Translations under genes and position numbers: made by a program
Origin: Caldifarciminota bacterium
Lineage (GTDB): Bacteria; Hydrothermota; Tepidihabitantia; Tepidihabitantales; CAIPLT01
Assembly: GCA_903865935.1 (NCBI GenBank)
Contig: CAIPLT010000083.1
Coordinates: 1 to 64,000 of the forward strand
Direction: 5' to 3'
Length of the DNA stretch: 64,000 nucleotides
In this document: positions 26,704 through 35,171 of the stretch, in pieces
Layout of the letters: each line of letters opens with the position of its first letter
Position numbering within the stretch: position 1 is the first letter of the stretch
Notes under the pieces: generated by a model
Seen by the model: only the letters and a program-made list of their open reading frames with translations
What the model was told of the DNA's origin: nothing
The model's database searches: none

Positions 26704-27501
26704 ATGAAAAAAGCTCTATTGATTATATTAGCTTATGGAATTTTATTCTGCGCGTGCATAATCGAGAAATCAGAACCGCAAGTCTCAGGGTTGCTTTTCA
26801 AGACTCAGTATTATAACGGAGATTCAGCATATCAAAGAGATTTTTTAGTCTATGATTACAAGGGTTTTTCCCAAATTCCATTGGTGACAATTAATAAAGA
26901 AACAATTGGACTTTACGACCAGAGTGTTAACTGGTATGAATATTATGATGAGAACCTGATTTTGACCAATAAAGATTATGAGCTGATAGTCAGTCATGCA
27001 GACGGTTCGGCGACAGCAAAAATTGCAATGCCAAATAATTTCCGTATTATAAGTCCGGATACAAATTATACTATGGGTCGGGATTCGAGTCTGGTGATTG
27101 TCTGGCAGAAATCAGCTAAAGCAAGCTGGTACTGGCTCGATTATTATATCAGTTACGAATATCTTGACACGGCAGGAGAATGGGATTCTTATGATTTTGA
27201 AAAAGACACGGTGCTTACCGATACTTTCTGCCGATTTGCGGTCGGTCGGTTTTTCCCGTATTATGTGGTAAATATCCTTGATGGCGAAGGCGAAGCAAAT
27301 GTCTGGGCAATGGACGGACCAAAAATTTATCCGGGCAGTAAAGGTAATGTCAGCGGACAGGGGATAGGATTTTTTAATGCGGCGAATGAGGGACCGGATG
27401 CGTATTTTTACCTTGTTACGCCACCCGCACATCGCCATCTCTATAAAAAGGATGATTCAAGAGAAAAAATTAAGAACAAACTTCTATCATTGCGACCTTA
27501 A
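26704..27501 (+). CDS. Putative lipoprotein of unknown function
   Basis: This 265-residue exported protein has a lipoprotein-like signal (MKKALLIILAYGILFCACII) in which Cys19 could be the lipidated residue after an imperfect lipobox. The mature part is beta-rich and aromatic, with an Ig-like feel (VIVWQKSAKASWYWLDYYIS), and contains no catalytic motif I recognise. It follows dnaN by 30 nt and may be read through from it. It is probably an outer-membrane or surface lipoprotein. Confidence 0.65.
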   Translation: MKKALLIILAYGILFCACIIEKSEPQVSGLLFKTQYYNGDSAYQRDFLVYDYKGFSQIPLVTINKETIGLYDQSVNWYEYYDENLILTNKDYELIVSHADGSATAKIAMPNNFRIISPDTNYTMGRDSSLVIVWQKSAKASWYWLDYYISYEYLDTAGEWDSYDFEKDTVLTDTFCRFAVGRFFPYYVVNILDGEGEANVWAMDGPKIYPGSKGNVSGQGIGFFNAANEGPDAYFYLVTPPAHRHLYKKDDSREKIKNKLLSLRP

Positions 27502-27528
27502 CTCACTGATACAAAAAATATAATATAC

Positions 27529-27557
27529 TTGCCAAAGACCTGAAAATCATATAAAAT
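27529..27557 (+). promoter_or_regulatory. Promoter of the large C25-like gene (leaderless type)
   Basis: TTGCCA (27529-27534), a 17-bp spacer and TAAAAT (27552-27557). The TTG start at 27564 lies 6 nt downstream with no Shine-Dalgarno sequence. Confidence 0.5.
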
Positions 27558-27563
27558 TATATA

Positions 27564-30500
27564 TTGAGAAAAATAATTATAATTTTTAGCCTGATTTTAA
27601 TTTCACAGGGTATAGCGGAAAACGTAAAGTATTTGATTTTATGCGCTGACCGTTATGTTGAATATGTTGAGCCGCTTGCTGAGTGGAAACGGCAAAAAGG
27701 CATCACAACCAAGCTTTTATCAATCCCGATTGGGCGGACTTCAGCCGCTTTAAAAGACACGATTAAGAAATACAAGCCCGAATACGTGCTTTTGGTCGGT
27801 GATATGTATCTTATTCCGTTCGGCAAGTATTTCCCGAAATGGGTTTTATATTCTCCACCACGTGGAATGTGGACTGACCAGTATTATGCGGACACGACCA
27901 ATGATACGAAATACAGGGATCAACTTTATGTTGGCCGACTTAACTGTTCGTCTGAGATTGAAGTTTATACCCAGGTACAGAAGATTATCGCCTATGAAAA
28001 AGGGATGTTCAAAAAAGGCAACTGGATTTTAAAAGCATGCGGTGTGGCACGTAACGGTGAGGCAAATGAGCATTTTGACAGCTGTTATACCGCGGCAATC
28101 CGAGCGATACGCACCAACTTGCTAACCAATGGTTTTGTTTCAATGGATACGATTTTCAGTTCAACTGGCGCGACTGGTGGAACTGTTCAGGAATCAGTCA
28201 CTAAAGGTCGTGGATATGTGGTTTACCGCGGCAGTACCTCATCAAGCGCGGATAACTGGAATTCACCGATGGGCACTGACCCGAGCCAGATTGATAATGA
28301 TTCAATGCCGGCAATCGTAATATCAGCAACCTGCCGTAATATGTTATATCCTGAATCATTGCCGACCTACCCGATTCCAACAACCTGTGCCGGATATAAC
28401 TGGATGAAAGCACATGGCGAAGATTTAAATATACCGAGAGGAGCGGTTGCGTACTTTGGTACTGCCACGCATTATTTCGGTAATACGGATTCAACCGATA
28501 CATTAGATGACCGCCAGACAATCTGGCGTAATGCGGCGGCAGTGAAGTTCTTCAAGGTATTAACCCAGGACACATTATATAACCTGGCTAAAATACTGCG
28601 TAAAACCAAAGACAGTATTTATGCCTGCTGTTCGACCTATACTTATGGTCAGCCGTATTATGCAACCGCATGTTCAGTTGCATATATGGAATGGAATCTT
28701 TTAGGTGACCCGGAGATGAATATCTATGACTCAATGCCAAAGCGTATGACTGTGACCTGTGATACGGTAATCAATACTGATTCGATGGGTTATTATATAA
28801 CGGTCAGGGATTCAATATCACAGGGTTTAATGCAGAATGTGCTGGTCTGCATGATGATGGATACTCTAATATATAACCGCGGATACACGAACAGTTCAGG
28901 GGTTATCAGTTTTCCATTGCATCCGTCTGCTACTGGTATAATGACAGTCACAGCAACCAAAAGAAACTATATACCGAAAATTAAAAATGTAAGGATCATC
29001 GAAAATCATGATGCGGGTGTGACTGAAATTACCCGACCAACTGGACTGGTTGATTCAACAATGAGAGTCATACCCAGAGCAAAGGTTAAGAATTTCGGAT
29101 TTCAGAAAGAAAGTTTCAATGTAACATTTTCAATAATAGAAGATACTTTAGTCTGGTCAAGTACAAAACAAGTTAATAGTTTGATGCCCGAATCAATAAA
29201 AACCGTGGATTTTGATACTTGGCCAATACATATGCGCGGTACATACACAGTAAGATGCTCAACCTATCTTGCAACCGATACTTTATGGTTGAATAATATG
29301 ATGAGCAGTTCTTTTTCAATAATCGTGCATGATATCGGAGTGACTGAGATGATTGAGCCGAGCGGCACAATCGATTCGACGGCGAGTGTCATACCAAGAG
29401 TAAGAATTGAGAATTTCGGTACCCAAACTGAAACTTTGAATGTGACATATAAAATTATTAAAGGTACTACCTGGACCAATACCAAACAGGTATCAATCGT
29501 ATCGGGATATAATAGTGTTATAACTTTCAGCGCATGGACTGTTGGTATCAGGGGAAGCTATACCGCCCGCTGTTCAACTTCATTAGCGACCGATATGGTT
29601 TCGAATAATAATAAACTCAGCGATTCGTTTTTTATCAGGGTGTATGATGTAGGTGCGACAAAGATACAGGCACCGCGCGGGACAATTGATTCAGTAACCG
29701 CAATAGCACCTGCCTGTTCACTTTATAATTATGGCAATGAGACAACATCGTATCAGGTGCGAATCAAGATTGATAATTTCTATGAGCAGGTTGATTCAAT
29801 ATTAAATCACGCGCCGCTAACCTACAAGTACTTATCTTTCCCGGGTTATTCAACCTGGCTCAGGGGAACGCATGTGGTCCGCTGTTCGACCGAGCTTGAA
29901 AATGATATGAATGCTGGAAACAGCCGAAAAATCGATTCGTTCTCAGTTCGGGTTCGCGATGTCGGTTGTTCAAAGATCGTGGTACCTAGCGGTCAGGTTG
30001 GTCAGGGTCTTTTAATCACACCAGTTTGTTCTTTGTATAATTATGGCACAACCACTGAAAGTTACCGGGCTCGGCTGAAAATCGGGACATTTTATAATGA
30101 CACGGTCAGTATTGCAAACCATGCCGCAGGCACATATATGCGCGTCACATTTGCCAACTGGAATACGATACAAACCGGTCTGCACGCAGTTACCTGTTCG
30201 ACCGAGTTTACCAGTGATATGAAAGCGGTTAATGACAAGAAAACTGGCGCGGTTGCTTGTTCAATTACAGTCAGCATCATAAATGCAACAGTTGATTCGA
30301 ACGGAATAATTGAGCCGTCAGGTGAAGTAATGGTTGAATATAATCATGACACAACATTTTCGATTATCCCGAACACGGGTCATCATATCGGACAGGTTTA
30401 TGTTGACAGCGCACCGGTTGGGGCAATACCGACATATACATTCCACAATATAGTAGCAAATCATTCAATACGCGCACATTTTATCGTCAATCAATATACA

Positions 30501-32642
30501 CTAACCGCCAGTGCGGGCAGTAATGGTGTGATTGTTCCATCAGGTAGTATTAATATCAATTTCGGGCAGGATACAACATTTCATATCCGACCAAATTTGG
30601 GCTATCATGTTGCATACCTGATTGTGGATAATGACACGATTGTTCCTGATACGATATACCGATTCACCAGTATTAGCCAAAACCATTCGATTCGCGCTGA
30701 GTTCGCGATAAACACCTATACTTTGCATATTGACACAACTGGTTTGGGTGGCGTGACAATTACACCGAATCAGATGAATTATAATTATGGAACATGGGTG
30801 CGTCTTGTTGCAACTCACGCTGTAGGGTGGCATTTTGTAAACTGGACAGGTGATTTGACAAGCAGTAATAGCCAAGATTCAATTTATATGAATGGCAATA
30901 AAATTATTACTGCAAATTTTGCGATTGACACTCATACTTTGATTGTTTCGGTTGTCGGCAGCGGTTCTGTGACAAAGTATCCTGACCAGATGGTTTACAA
31001 TTATGGTACTTCAGTGCAACTGACTGCAGTACCGATTACAGGCTGGCATTTTATCGGTTGGACCGGAGATACGATAACTACGGCTAATCCAATTGTTGTG
31101 TCAATGATCTCGGATAAGAATTTTACCGCAACTTTTACAATTAATACTTACACATTAAATATAATAATCATAGGTAATGGTGCGGTTTCAGTTGATCCTA
31201 ACCAGATGGTATATGATTATAATACGGTTGTTGATTTGACTGCTTTACCCTCTGAAGATTGGGCATTTGAAAACTGGACCGGCAGTGTATCATCAACTGA
31301 TATGCATATTACTATTACAATGAACATGAACAAGAATATTACCGCAACTTTTGTCTATGCAGGTGTTGAAGGCTGGGGTCAAAAAGAGTCAATTCTGACA
31401 ATGGTTGATGGAATGTATGTTAAAGACGGCGGAGCAATGGTTGCGGTCACCGGTATTAAGAATGGTAGTTGTCTGTATGCGTTCCGCGGTAATCGTTCAA
31501 GGGAATTTTATCGATACACTCCTAGTTATGCTGGTTCGTGGTATGCGATAGAAACTTTGTGCTTTGGTTCACGACCGTATGATTCAACAAAAGTTATTAA
31601 ACGACCGATTGGCAAAGGAGCTGCGCTTTGCTTTGATGGTACTAATACAATTTATGCAACTAAAGGAAACGGGACAAAAGAATTCTGGGCATACACGATA
31701 TCTGATAGCACCTGGCGAATGAAGCAATTTGTGCCATCACAAAGAACCTTAAAAGGCGGAACATCACTCGCATATTATGGTGGCAAGGTATATCTTTTGG
31801 CTGGTAATCAAAGACGAACTGATTCAGCCAATTTCTTTGCCTATAACCCAGTAAACGACACATGGACAATAAAACATAGTCTGACTATCGGAAATAATAA
31901 TAAAATATGGAAAGATGGGTCATGTATTACTGAGCTTAATAGCACAATCTATGCAATAAAAGGTGGGGATAAATATAATGCGTTCTATGCGTATAATATC
32001 GCTTCTGATTCATGGGAAGAAAAACAGCCAATTCCATTATCCGAGAGTTTATTTGGTAAACTAAGGAAAATTCATGTGAAAAATGGCGGAGCAATCACGA
32101 GCGGTGGAGATGCAATCTATGTTTTGAAAGGTGGCGGTGCGAATACATTCTGGAAATATACTCAATCAACCGGATGGGCACATCTGGAAACAATACCGAG
32201 ACTTCATAAAAAATCAGCACCAAAAGCCGGCGCGGCAATTGCATATCTAAATGGTAAAATCTGGTTGTTAAAGGGTAATAACACATCAGAATTCTGGAAA
32301 TATATTCCACCGACAAAGATGACTACTCGTACGGTTCAGAATAATGTAGGGCAAAATATAAATGCCAATGCACTAATTTCCGGTCAGGAAATAGTGTTTA
32401 GCGTTTATCCCAACCCGTTAACTAAATTTACAAATATTCGTTATTCTATCGTAAAGTCAGGACATATTTCAATTAGACTGTGTAACACGACCGGTAGTAT
32501 CATCCAGACATTAGTCGATGATTATTTTCCTGCCGGCAGATATGCATTCAGATTATCAAGTAAAAACCTCGCTAAAGGTATTTATTTTCTTGAATATAAA
32601 ACAGATAATTATAAAAATAATACCAAAATTGTCTTTCAATAA
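27564..32642 (+). CDS. Giant C25-like secreted protein with altered catalytic site
   Basis: This 1692-residue exported protein begins with a TTG because the signal peptide (RKIIIIFSLILISQGIA) starts there and no upstream start exists. A C25 gingipain-like domain covers about residues 20-400. The nucleophile-type Cys257 (ISATCRN) is kept, but the catalytic GHG motif reads YRGSTS, with Ser224 at the His position. Four CARDB-like repeats of about 105 residues follow (starting near 481, 588, 694, 798; each opens DxGxT). Five InlB/bacterial-repeat modules come next (about 909-1265; TLxxxxxGxGxV, GWHFxxWTGD). A Kelch-like propeller spans about 1270-1600, and a CTD-type sorting domain begins near 1608 (SVYPNPLTKFTNI). 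It may be a binding protein rather than a protease. Confidence 0.8.
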   Translation: MRKIIIIFSLILISQGIAENVKYLILCADRYVEYVEPLAEWKRQKGITTKLLSIPIGRTSAALKDTIKKYKPEYVLLVGDMYLIPFGKYFPKWVLYSPPRGMWTDQYYADTTNDTKYRDQLYVGRLNCSSEIEVYTQVQKIIAYEKGMFKKGNWILKACGVARNGEANEHFDSCYTAAIRAIRTNLLTNGFVSMDTIFSSTGATGGTVQESVTKGRGYVVYRGSTSSSADNWNSPMGTDPSQIDNDSMPAIVISATCRNMLYPESLPTYPIPTTCAGYNWMKAHGEDLNIPRGAVAYFGTATHYFGNTDSTDTLDDRQTIWRNAAAVKFFKVLTQDTLYNLAKILRKTKDSIYACCSTYTYGQPYYATACSVAYMEWNLLGDPEMNIYDSMPKRMTVTCDTVINTDSMGYYITVRDSISQGLMQNVLVCMMMDTLIYNRGYTNSSGVISFPLHPSATGIMTVTATKRNYIPKIKNVRIIENHDAGVTEITRPTGLVDSTMRVIPRAKVKNFGFQKESFNVTFSIIEDTLVWSSTKQVNSLMPESIKTVDFDTWPIHMRGTYTVRCSTYLATDTLWLNNMMSSSFSIIVHDIGVTEMIEPSGTIDSTASVIPRVRIENFGTQTETLNVTYKIIKGTTWTNTKQVSIVSGYNSVITFSAWTVGIRGSYTARCSTSLATDMVSNNNKLSDSFFIRVYDVGATKIQAPRGTIDSVTAIAPACSLYNYGNETTSYQVRIKIDNFYEQVDSILNHAPLTYKYLSFPGYSTWLRGTHVVRCSTELENDMNAGNSRKIDSFSVRVRDVGCSKIVVPSGQVGQGLLITPVCSLYNYGTTTESYRARLKIGTFYNDTVSIANHAAGTYMRVTFANWNTIQTGLHAVTCSTEFTSDMKAVNDKKTGAVACSITVSIINATVDSNGIIEPSGEVMVEYNHDTTFSIIPNTGHHIGQVYVDSAPVGAIPTYTFHNIVANHSIRAHFIVNQYTLTASAGSNGVIVPSGSININFGQDTTFHIRPNLGYHVAYLIVDNDTIVPDTIYRFTSISQNHSIRAEFAINTYTLHIDTTGLGGVTITPNQMNYNYGTWVRLVATHAVGWHFVNWTGDLTSSNSQDSIYMNGNKIITANFAIDTHTLIVSVVGSGSVTKYPDQMVYNYGTSVQLTAVPITGWHFIGWTGDTITTANPIVVSMISDKNFTATFTINTYTLNIIIIGNGAVSVDPNQMVYDYNTVVDLTALPSEDWAFENWTGSVSSTDMHITITMNMNKNITATFVYAGVEGWGQKESILTMVDGMYVKDGGAMVAVTGIKNGSCLYAFRGNRSREFYRYTPSYAGSWYAIETLCFGSRPYDSTKVIKRPIGKGAALCFDGTNTIYATKGNGTKEFWAYTISDSTWRMKQFVPSQRTLKGGTSLAYYGGKVYLLAGNQRRTDSANFFAYNPVNDTWTIKHSLTIGNNNKIWKDGSCITELNSTIYAIKGGDKYNAFYAYNIASDSWEEKQPIPLSESLFGKLRKIHVKNGGAITSGGDAIYVLKGGGANTFWKYTQSTGWAHLETIPRLHKKSAPKAGAAIAYLNGKIWLLKGNNTSEFWKYIPPTKMTTRTVQNNVGQNINANALISGQEIVFSVYPNPLTKFTNIRYSIVKSGHISIRLCNTTGSIIQTLVDDYFPAGRYAFRLSSKNLAKGIYFLEYKTDNYKNNTKIVFQ

Positions 32643-32657
32643 ATTCTCAATTATCAT

Positions 32658-33623
32658 ATGCAGTTAGCGGGTCTTGGTGAAATAAAAACCATTGAGTTGA
32701 TAAAGAGCGTAACGTCAAAAAAATCCAAATTCATCAAAGTCGGTATTGGAGATGATGCTTGTGTTTTGAAAGACGGAACGATTATTACAACTGACGCTTA
32801 TATGCAGGATGTACATTTTTCATTGGATTATTTTAATTTATTCGAAATTGGTGAGCGAGTTGTTTGTGGTACTTTATCCGACATTGCGGCAATGGCCGCA
32901 AAACCGATAGCATTATTTGTGTCGGCACTTTTACCACCGAATTTAGAACAAAAGAATCTGAAGGATTTATACAAAGGCATGCTGAGCATATCTAATAAGT
33001 TCGCTTGTGAAATCGCTGGTGGTGATATAGTTGCCTATCCTAAATTGGGATTTATTCTTACGGCAATTGGTAAATCCGATAATGCCAAGCTACGCTCAAG
33101 CGCAAAACCAGGTGATCATCTATATATTACCGGTTATTGTGGATTATCCGAAACCGGCAGGTTAGCGCTAAAAAATAAATTGTCTAAAAGAGAATTTAAT
33201 CAGTCAATTCAACGACATACTTGCCCCGAACCAAGAATTAAGGAAGCATTGAAACTAAAAAAACAGATAAATGCTTTAATCGATACATCAGATGGTCTTT
33301 CAACTGATACGTTTCATATAGCTCAAGAGAGTAATAAGAAAATTAAGATTTTGTATGACGCGTTACCAATTCACCCTGAGACTAAAAGACTTGCTTTACG
33401 ATTGAACATTTCCGAAAAAGATTTGATATTAAACAGCGGCGAAGATTATGAGTTATTGTTCACTTCCAAATATAAAAATTTGCCATCGAATATTTCAGGC
33501 ACACGAATAACAAGAATTGGAACTGTAGAAAAGGGGAGCGGTGTTATTTTAATTGATAACAATCGGCTGGTAAATATATTACCTAAAGGGTATGACCATT
33601 TTAGAAATAATGACATTGAATAA
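32658..33623 (+). CDS. thiL: Thiamine-monophosphate kinase
   Basis: This 321-residue PurM-like ATP-dependent kinase phosphorylates thiamine monophosphate to the pyrophosphate cofactor. Family landmarks are IGDDACVLKDGTIITTDAYMQDVHF near the N-terminus, GTLSDIAAMAAKP, EIAGGDIVAY, ALIDTSDGLSTD and NSGEDYELLFTSKY near the C-terminus. Length is normal and the frame is intact. It starts 15 nt after the giant C25-like gene. A diverged copy of its 3' end lies 1.4 kb downstream, behind the PKD gene. No other thiamine genes are in the window. Confidence 0.93.
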   Translation: MQLAGLGEIKTIELIKSVTSKKSKFIKVGIGDDACVLKDGTIITTDAYMQDVHFSLDYFNLFEIGERVVCGTLSDIAAMAAKPIALFVSALLPPNLEQKNLKDLYKGMLSISNKFACEIAGGDIVAYPKLGFILTAIGKSDNAKLRSSAKPGDHLYITGYCGLSETGRLALKNKLSKREFNQSIQRHTCPEPRIKEALKLKKQINALIDTSDGLSTDTFHIAQESNKKIKILYDALPIHPETKRLALRLNISEKDLILNSGEDYELLFTSKYKNLPSNISGTRITRIGTVEKGSGVILIDNNRLVNILPKGYDHFRNNDIE

Positions 33624-33713
33624 TATTAAATTTGGATTGACAATGGTACCGTGTCAATTAATTACTTTAGAAATTAAGTTTAAAATAGCTGAATTTTAAA
33701 CCGCATTTTTCCC

Positions 33714-33741
33714 TTGACAACTAATCGAACAGGATTATAAT
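33714..33741 (+). promoter_or_regulatory. Promoter of the PKD-domain gene (leaderless type)
   Basis: TTGACA (33714-33719), a 16-bp spacer and a perfect TATAAT (33736-33741). The ATG at 33751 follows after 9 nt with no usable Shine-Dalgarno sequence. A TTGACA...TGTCAA inverted repeat lies upstream at 33637-33657. Confidence 0.75.
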
Positions 33742-33750
33742 AGCGGCAGG

Positions 33751-34986
33751 ATGGTTTCAATGTTTAAGCACATAATAATTAAGAAACAAAATTGTATATA
33801 TATTTCGGTTTTGATAGTGCTGCTGATGTCACTTTTTTCAAATGCATATGCATATTCACCACCGCTCCAGGATGTACAAACGTGGGTAGATGCAACTAAT
33901 CACGTACACTACAAAGTATTTGATCCTAAATTAGGTTCGTGGCAAGAAGGCTCGACTTCTGGTTATGGCAGCAATCTTACGACGGATGAAGGTATAGTAA
34001 CTTGGATAGGCAATAGTAATTCGGTTTGGTACACAGTCTATGATCCAAATCAAGGATTGTGGTATACTGGGTCTAATACTGGATATGGAAGTTTACTCAC
34101 ATGTATGTCAGGTATTGTGGTATGGTTAAGCAGCAATAATAATGTTTGGTATACGAGTTATGATCCGCAACGAGAATCGTGGCATACTGGAAACACGGCT
34201 GGGTATGGTTCAAACTTAACAACATCATCGGGAGTCATAACTTGGTTAAGCAGCAGCAATGTTGTTTACTATACAGTTTATGATCCAGTACGAGGTGTAT
34301 GGGCCACTGGAAGCACATCCGGTTATAGTTCCGGTCTTACAATTACGGTTGCAACTGTATTCTGGATCGATAATCTCGGACATGCACAAACCAGGGGATT
34401 TAACTGCGGCACTGGAACATGGAATGATGATGCTACCCAATCGTTTGCTTACTTCATCTTCTCACCAGCACTAGGCAATACACCTTTGTGGGTATGGTTT
34501 ACAGATATGTCGGTTGGCGCGACATCATGGACTTGGGCATTTGGCGATGGTCAGATAAGTACTGACCGAAGCACCTCCCATATCTACCTTATTCAAGGTG
34601 TTTATTCAGTGATGCAAAACGTAACTGGCCCTGGAGGTAATACTTATTGGCGTGATACTGTGATTGTACAGTCCGGTTCAGGCCTGGAGGAATTATCAAG
34701 TCTATCCCAGGGAAATGTCTTAGGTGCCAGTATGCCTAATCCATGCCAGTCTTATACGACTATCTCTTATTCAATGGCAAAAAATGCCGTGATTAAATTG
34801 CAGATTTATAGTTCATCCGGAACTTTGGTCAGAAAGTTACGATCTGGAGTTGAACATAAAGGTATTAATCATGTGACTTGGGATGGACGAGACGAAATCG
34901 GTCACCAGGTTTCAAATGGCATATACTTCTACCGACTGGAAGTAGAGAATTTTTCAGAGATGAAGAAAATAATTAAGATAGAATAA
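33751..34986 (+). CDS. Secreted repeat/PKD-domain protein with sorting domain
   Basis: This 411-residue exported protein has a signal peptide ending near residue 34 (SLFSNAYAY). Five tandem repeats of about 43 residues follow at about 40-245, each with a V-x-Y-x-x-YDP-x-x-x-x-W-x-x-G-x-x-x-GY core (WYTVYDPNQGLWYTG, WYTSYDPQRESWHTG, YYTVYDPVRGVWATG). A PKD domain comes next (WFTDMSVGATSWTWAFGDG), then a CTD-type sorting domain (SMPNPCQSYTTI, VTWDGRDEIG, SNGIYFY). The repeat fold was not recognised beyond a beta-propeller-like impression. It appears inserted between thiL and a relic of a second thiL end, suggesting recent arrival or rearrangement. Confidence 0.78.
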   Translation: MVSMFKHIIIKKQNCIYISVLIVLLMSLFSNAYAYSPPLQDVQTWVDATNHVHYKVFDPKLGSWQEGSTSGYGSNLTTDEGIVTWIGNSNSVWYTVYDPNQGLWYTGSNTGYGSLLTCMSGIVVWLSSNNNVWYTSYDPQRESWHTGNTAGYGSNLTTSSGVITWLSSSNVVYYTVYDPVRGVWATGSTSGYSSGLTITVATVFWIDNLGHAQTRGFNCGTGTWNDDATQSFAYFIFSPALGNTPLWVWFTDMSVGATSWTWAFGDGQISTDRSTSHIYLIQGVYSVMQNVTGPGGNTYWRDTVIVQSGSGLEELSSLSQGNVLGASMPNPCQSYTTISYSMAKNAVIKLQIYSSSGTLVRKLRSGVEHKGINHVTWDGRDEIGHQVSNGIYFYRLEVENFSEMKKIIKIE

Positions 34987-35145
34987 TATGAGCTAATTTT
35001 TGTTTCCAAATACAAAAATATATCATCAAACTTACTAAATTCACAAGCAATAAAATTAGAGAGTATTAAAAGGTAAGAGAATATTTTTAGATTATGACAA
35101 TTGGCTTTGAGAATTTATTAGGGGATATGTCTTCTTCAATAATCT
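34987..35145 (+). pseudogene. Relic of a second thiL 3' end
   Basis: Directly after the PKD gene stop, the frame from 34987 reads YELIFVSKYKNISSN. The intact thiL has YELLFTSKYKNLPSN, so 11 of 15 residues agree. The frame stops at 35074-35076. After a shift the homology resumes at about 35093-35140: DYDNWL-stop-EFIRGYV against DNNRLVNILPKGYD in thiL. It is a frameshifted and nonsense-bearing remnant of about 50 codons. Confidence 0.7.
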
Positions 35146-35171
35146 GCAAAAATATCTAAATTTGCTTCCAA

